Of a stretch of DNA of 8,296 nt, positions 5,645 to 8,296 are shown piece after piece (position 1 is the first letter of the stretch; each line of letters opens with the position of its first letter). Both the position numbers and the translations under genes were made by a program. This stretch comes from Thermoproteota archaeon (GTDB lineage Archaea > Thermoproteota > Thermoprotei_A > Sulfolobales > Desulfurococcaceae). The stretch is taken from the NCBI GenBank assembly GCA_013154205.1, contig JAADCY010000233.1:1-8296 (forward strand), written 5' to 3'. Below the pieces are notes generated by a model. It was not told the origin of the DNA, did not search any database, and saw only the letters and a program-made list of their open reading frames with translations.

Positions 5645-5980
5645 ATGGAGATGGAGATAGAAACGCCGATATATAGAAAGGATGGAAAGATAGTGCAGAA
5701 ATTTACAGTAAAGAACGGTAATAATACATGGTTTGGTATCGCAACATATGAACATATGAATATTAAGCCAGATAAACTATTCAATCTAATAAAAAAGAGC
5801 ATTACAGACGCGTCTAGAGGCTATGAATATAGCGTTATAGGCAATATAAATGGGTATAGGTACCAAGTAGTGCTTAGGAGAGATGAAGAATTCAAGCTAC
5901 AAAATGTGTCAAAGATCGAGATCCGTATAAGCGATGATAAGTCTGAAAAAATACATTTAAGTATTAAGATTAAGGATTAA
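5645..5980 (+). CDS. Unrecognised 111-aa protein under a strong ribosome site
   Basis: A 111-aa, probably cytoplasmic protein that I cannot place in a family. The sequence suggests an alpha/beta fold. Strands lie around 3-10, 15-23 and 29-35, a helix around 42-56 (KPDKLFNLIKKSITDAS), then three strands: YEYSVIG (60-66), YRYQVVLRR (71-79) and KIEIRI...IHLSIKIK (90-110). It is rich in lysine and charged residues, has no cysteine and has no membrane segment. It has its own TATA box, an operator-like inverted repeat and an unusually strong Shine-Dalgarno, so it is probably tightly controlled and efficiently translated when on. Its last 11 bases overlap the end of the convergent HTH/coiled-coil gene. 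Expression is inferred from signals only. Confidence 0.72.
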   Translation: MEMEIETPIYRKDGKIVQKFTVKNGNNTWFGIATYEHMNIKPDKLFNLIKKSITDASRGYEYSVIGNINGYRYQVVLRRDEEFKLQNVSKIEIRISDDKSEKIHLSIKIKD

Positions 5981-6593
5981 GGTTATCAATTATTTCCTTG
6001 ATCTTGTTAATTGCTTCGTTTAACTTTTCAAGCTTTTCAGCTAATTCTTGCTTCTCCTTTGCTAGCTCTTCGTATTTATTCTTGAGTTCTTCATATTGCT
6101 TCTTAAGGTTTTCTAGCTCCTCTTTCGTCTTCTTTAGTTCCTCTTCTAGTTTTTTCTTTTCCTCACGTACTACTTGTAGGTCAGCTTCGACCATTGTTTT
6201 TGGCACCTTTAGGAATGGCACAACAATCTTTAGTTCGCCGCGCTTAAGCTTTTCATATGTCTGAAGCACTAGTTTTCCGGCCTTTGTCTTACCGTTGAGA
6301 TGAGCTCTTATCATTGTCTCGCTACGCCCTACTTCATCAGCTATTTGGCTTATCGTATATCCGGCCTTATAGCGTGCTAGTGCAGCCGCAGCCACTGCGA
6401 GGCTGTCAACCCATGTTGCACGCTCTATGGGGTCCTTGATCAGTTCTATGACTTCGGGGGAATACAGGGTAGCTATGATCAGAGCCATTTCAAGCTGTTG
6501 TATTTCTTTCTTACTCGTCGGCCTTAAAGGTATATGTGATAAATCAATTGTTATCTCTTCGGTCATTTCATTTATTTTCTCATTTACGCTCAT
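5970..6593 (-). CDS. HTH/coiled-coil protein, COG1318-like predicted regulator
   Basis: A 207-aa protein with two clear parts. Residues about 14-130 form a helical region with a helix-turn-helix. The core is YTISQIADEVGRSETMIRAH (79-98), followed by the conserved-looking block NGKTKAGKLVLQTYEKLKRG (100-119). Residues about 138-203 are an almost uninterrupted K/E/L heptad coiled coil, probably a dimerisation rod. From memory this layout matches the archaeal 'predicted transcriptional regulator' family COG1318, whose targets I do not know. The ATG at 6608 begins the longest frame. The ATG at 6593 has GGGTGA five to six bases upstream, the same arrangement as the 4470 start, and is preferred. 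A TATA box TTATAAAAT (6648-6640) predicts a start near 6617. The final codons overlap the end of the convergent 5645 gene by 11 bases. Confidence 0.82.
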   Translation of the reverse strand: MSVNEKINEMTEEITIDLSHIPLRPTSKKEIQQLEMALIIATLYSPEVIELIKDPIERATWVDSLAVAAAALARYKAGYTISQIADEVGRSETMIRAHLNGKTKAGKLVLQTYEKLKRGELKIVVPFLKVPKTMVEADLQVVREEKKKLEEELKKTKEELENLKKQYEELKNKYEELAKEKQELAEKLEKLNEAINKIKEIIDNLNP

Positions 6594-6608
6594 TACTTTC
6601 ACCCTCAT

Positions 6609-6817
6609 ACACTTATAGGAGACTTATATTCTGCATATTATTTTATAACACATTATCTCTAAATATATCTTTTCTCAAATATTCCTATACAGTGTTCCCA
6701 ATAATAAATAATTTATAATGATTCATAAATCTTTTAAATCTTTTATAGTTCCTAAAAAATATTAGCTATGGTAATCCATTATGAAAACTGAATAGAAAAC
6801 CGCGAAAGGGAATAGAT
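6609..6817. other. AT-rich divergent intergenic region with promoters and small repeats
   Basis: This gap of about 210 bp holds no convincing gene. On the minus side it has a TATA box at 6640-6648 for the HTH gene. Further right it has a 13-bp palindrome ATAAAT-A-ATTTAT (6704-6716) and a tandem 9-bp direct repeat TAAATCTTT (6726-6743). TTTTATAG (6741-6748) follows, which is placed to start transcription near 6771 for the 6818 gene. In DNA this AT-rich the palindrome may be chance. The direct repeat abutting the TATA box is a more plausible regulator site. Confidence 0.4.
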
Positions 6818-7216
6818 TTGCCTAAATGCCCTTGGTATAATAGTGGTTTATGCTATAGCAGGCGTACTGTATCAAAATATGGTAGCCCATCCCCAGAGCC
6901 TGTGATCGAGGATATATGTCTGACAAACAAGTTTACATCGTGTCCACTTTACGAAAAACCAGGGCCTGAAGAAGGATTAGCGGAAGCCCTTGGTGTCGAA
7001 ATACGTAAGGGATACTACCCCCTAGTACATGTTCTGTCAGAACCTGTTAATTCGGATTGTCCCTTCTATAAATTGATGAAAGTAGGGGAAAACATGTATG
7101 TTGCTTACTGTTATATAACTGAAAGATATATCACTAGAAGCGCTGTGAAGAAATGCGCACTATACTGGGATAAATGCCCATTCTATGAAATAGGTGCTAA
7201 TATGGAAATATTATAA
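6818..7216 (+). CDS. Tandem four-cysteine-module protein (putative metal binding)
   Basis: A 132-aa protein starting at TTG; the first upstream in-frame stop is at 6782 with no ATG between, and AGGGA at 6807-6811 is a weak ribosome site. It has exactly eight cysteines in two similar sets. Module 1 has C4, C12, C34 and C42 (C-x7-C-x21-C-x7-C). Module 2 has C81, C98, C113 and C120 (C-x16-C-x14-C-x6-C). Each module opens with CP-aromatic-Y (CPWY, CPFY) and closes with CPLY or CPFY, so the second looks like a duplicate of the first, with a linker at 46-78. Four-cysteine sets like this usually hold zinc or an iron-sulfur cluster; I see no further motif to decide. It has no signal peptide or membrane span. 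It is divergent from the HTH gene. I do not know a family name. Confidence 0.75.
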   Translation: MPKCPWYNSGLCYSRRTVSKYGSPSPEPVIEDICLTNKFTSCPLYEKPGPEEGLAEALGVEIRKGYYPLVHVLSEPVNSDCPFYKLMKVGENMYVAYCYITERYITRSAVKKCALYWDKCPFYEIGANMEIL

Positions 7217-7226
7217 ATCAATAAAG

Positions 7227-7236
7227 TTTTTCCCTT
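7227..7236 (+). terminator. T-rich terminator after the 6818 gene
   Basis: TTTTTCCCTT begins ten bases after the stop codon of the 6818 gene and overlaps the end of the convergent 7235-7528 gene. It is the only T-run available to end the plus-strand transcript. No hairpin precedes it. Confidence 0.35.
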
Positions 7237-7528
7237 AAACTTCACTAATAGCAACACTATCGATGCCTGAAGGCTCTAGACTATATATGTCATACACAGC
7301 TCTTACAACATTTATCAAAGTATCTATTTCGGGTGGATCGTATAGGTATAGAGGTGGCATGTTATCAATTATAAGGTACGGCACATCAATATTATCATAC
7401 ACTACATTGTAGACTACTGATATTGAATATATTTTTCTTAGTAATTCTACCGTAAATGCAACTATATTATCGATCATTACTCCCTGACTCGACCTACTCG
7501 TATAGAGTATGATGTTAATTGTTTTCAT
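7235..7528 (-). CDS. Small protein, possibly a thioredoxin fold lacking CxxC
   Basis: A 97-aa protein with no database-level recognition. The predicted order resembles a minimal thioredoxin/glutaredoxin fold. It has a strand TINIILYTS (3-11), a long helix IDNIVAFTVELLRKIY (19-34), a strand SISVVYNVVYD (35-45), and VPYLIID with P50 in the cis-proline position (49-55). A turn PPLYLYDPPE (58-67) and a final helix (68-83) follow. The redox CxxC that should follow the first strand is replaced by SRSSQ, and there is no cysteine anywhere, so it cannot be a thiol redox enzyme. It could be a structural or binding derivative. The ATG at 7528 is supported by GGTG at 7537-7540 on the minus strand, eight bases upstream. 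The gene follows the 7626-8246 gene on the same strand after a 97-bp gap. Confidence 0.62.
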   Translation of the reverse strand: MKTINIILYTSRSSQGVMIDNIVAFTVELLRKIYSISVVYNVVYDNIDVPYLIIDNMPPLYLYDPPEIDTLINVVRAVYDIYSLEPSGIDSVAISEV

Positions 7529-7625
7529 AAATGCAGCACCTTTTTAAGCCGAAATGTGTTTTCTCATTGATTCCCGTGTGGAAATGGTAATCATTAAGGA
7601 TAAAACTGGTCGGGCTCAGTATTAA
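7529..7625. other. Gap between two minus-strand genes
   Basis: These 97 bases carry the GGTG ribosome site of the downstream gene (7537-7540). On the minus strand a TTTTATCC stretch near 7600 could weakly terminate the upstream 7626-8246 gene. TTAAAAAG (7548-7541) is too close to the ATG at 7528 to be its TATA box, unless the transcript is leaderless and starts further in. No gene or RNA is visible. Confidence 0.3.
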
Positions 7626-8246
7626 TTATAGACATTGGTTTATGCTCCTTATATCGACTGATACTCCACCCATTGTCTCGGTGGATTTTATACCTTCTCT
7701 ACTAACACATAGTGTTACTTTCATACGACCGCTGATATTTTCTATCTTTACGCCGAGCAATCTCCCCAGACCTCTACTGATAGTAACTGGGGACAACTCC
7801 ATGAAAATACGTCGTGCTATTGAAGCTGCTCGTTTATATCTCTCATATTTCGTCTCATTGAATTTTGCAATGAATACAACGGTGTTACTATACTTAGGAT
7901 TAGCCAGTATTCGTCTAACTATTCTTGGAAAGGAAGGATTTGAGCCATAGATGACAAAGGTCTTAGTATCTATAGGTTCTAACACTAGATCCACTGGCCT
8001 ATCACGTAATTCGTAGAAAAATATTCTCGAGTAACACAGCTTTCCAGCGCAGTTGTCCGATAATATTTTGAAAACTTGGAGAAAACTTACAGATCTTCTT
8101 GGTAGAATTATATATTGCCAATCATCTGTCTTCTTAGTATGCCAGAACTCGGGTATGAAATTCTCCGTTTCAGGCGTCAGTATAAGGTCAAATCCGGATA
8201 AATTCAGTAAAACAATATTACTTCCAGTATAAATCTGTCTTGACAT
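7626..8246 (-). CDS. Unrecognised 206-aa archaeal protein
   Basis: A 206-aa protein that I do not recognise. Visible features are an N-terminal strand NIVLLNLSGFDLIL (10-23) and a W/aromatic-rich stretch (30-50). A short CAGKLC motif lies at 66-71, then a strand TFVIYGS (96-102). A basic segment SFPRIVRRILANPK (105-118), a strand NTVVFIAKF (121-129) and a long charged helix (131-149) follow. The C-terminus is beta-rich (163-198). Four cysteines (66, 71, 180, 205) do not form a clear metal site. No signal peptide or membrane span is seen. The ATG at 8246 is preceded by GGTTGAT at 8258-8252, an imperfect ribosome site. AATATAATAAG (8285-8275) is a possible TATA box. Whether it is co-transcribed with the downstream 7235-7528 gene is unclear. 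Confidence 0.7.
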   Translation of the reverse strand: MSRQIYTGSNIVLLNLSGFDLILTPETENFIPEFWHTKKTDDWQYIILPRRSVSFLQVFKILSDNCAGKLCYSRIFFYELRDRPVDLVLEPIDTKTFVIYGSNPSFPRIVRRILANPKYSNTVVFIAKFNETKYERYKRAASIARRIFMELSPVTISRGLGRLLGVKIENISGRMKVTLCVSREGIKSTETMGGVSVDIRSINQCL

Positions 8247-8296
8247 TTTATATCAACCTATTTTATTTCAAACACTTATTATATTAGTTGATTAAA

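Noticed and set aside
5998..6264. Plus-strand frame rich in serine and phenylalanine
   Set aside because: It is the antisense of the K/E-rich coiled coil, which reads as S/F/L on the opposite strand.
6704..6716. 13-bp palindrome ATAAAT-A-ATTTAT
   Set aside because: Only A and T in a very AT-rich spacer, so chance is likely; noted only within the intergenic entry.
7642..7950. Plus-strand open frame of about 100 codons
   Set aside because: It is antisense to the 7626-8246 gene and has no ribosome site.
1..8296. tRNA, rRNA, CRISPR repeats, insertion sequences, integration sites
   Set aside because: No cloverleaf, regularly spaced repeats, transposase motif or terminal inverted repeats could be found by reading.

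Overview
The window looks like chromosomal DNA from a hyperthermophilic crenarchaeon (Thermoproteota), most like the Desulfurococcales or their relatives. It is AT-rich and uses AGA/AGG and ATA codons freely. Promoters look archaeal (TATA boxes about 26 bp before plausible start sites) and ribosome sites are of the GGTG / GGAGGTGATC type. Its families are typically archaeal: an MJ_1487-like B12-binding/radical SAM protein, HtpX, a TatD-like hydrolase, and an HTH/coiled-coil regulator resembling COG1318. The assignment is by impression, without a database search. I see no tRNA, rRNA, insertion sequence, CRISPR array or phage gene. This is compact core or 'conserved hypothetical' archaeal territory rather than a mobile island.

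Layout from left to right. Positions 61-1419 (minus) hold the radical SAM gene. It is divergent from a small winged-helix-like gene (1521-1814, plus), which ends at a T-rich terminator facing a HAD phosphatase (1876-2547, minus). Between the HAD gene and the next plus-strand gene lies the most interesting element: a C/D box guide sRNA candidate (about 2563-2618, minus strand). It has both C/C' boxes, a D box, a degenerate D' box, exact 12-nt guide spacings and a correctly placed TATA box. Both guides appear complementary to neighbouring sites in 23S rRNA. Next come an unrecognised gene (2682-3407) overlapping a TatD-like hydrolase (3397-4125) by 11 nt, which are probably translationally coupled.

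A small roadblock-like protein (4168-4470, minus) and HtpX (4576-5526, plus) diverge from what looks like one shared, nearly symmetrical TATA box. A 111-aa unknown gene (5645-5980) follows. It has a near-perfect Shine-Dalgarno sequence and a 9-bp inverted repeat lying between its TATA box and predicted start site. It overlaps tail-to-tail with the HTH/coiled-coil gene (5970-6593, minus). After an AT-rich gap of about 220 bp come a protein with two tandem four-cysteine modules (6818-7216), a small thioredoxin-fold-like protein without a CxxC (7235-7528, minus) and an unrecognised 206-aa protein (7626-8246, minus).

Apart from the 2682-4125 pair, the genes do not form one pathway; most are single-gene units in alternating orientation. 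For several genes the longest reading frame is not the likely protein: a better Shine-Dalgarno site selects an internal ATG (HAD, 2682 gene, roadblock-like, HtpX, 5645 gene, HTH gene). Coordinates are given for those preferred starts. I did not find a convincing new multi-gene system. The strongest undescribed-type element is the guide RNA.
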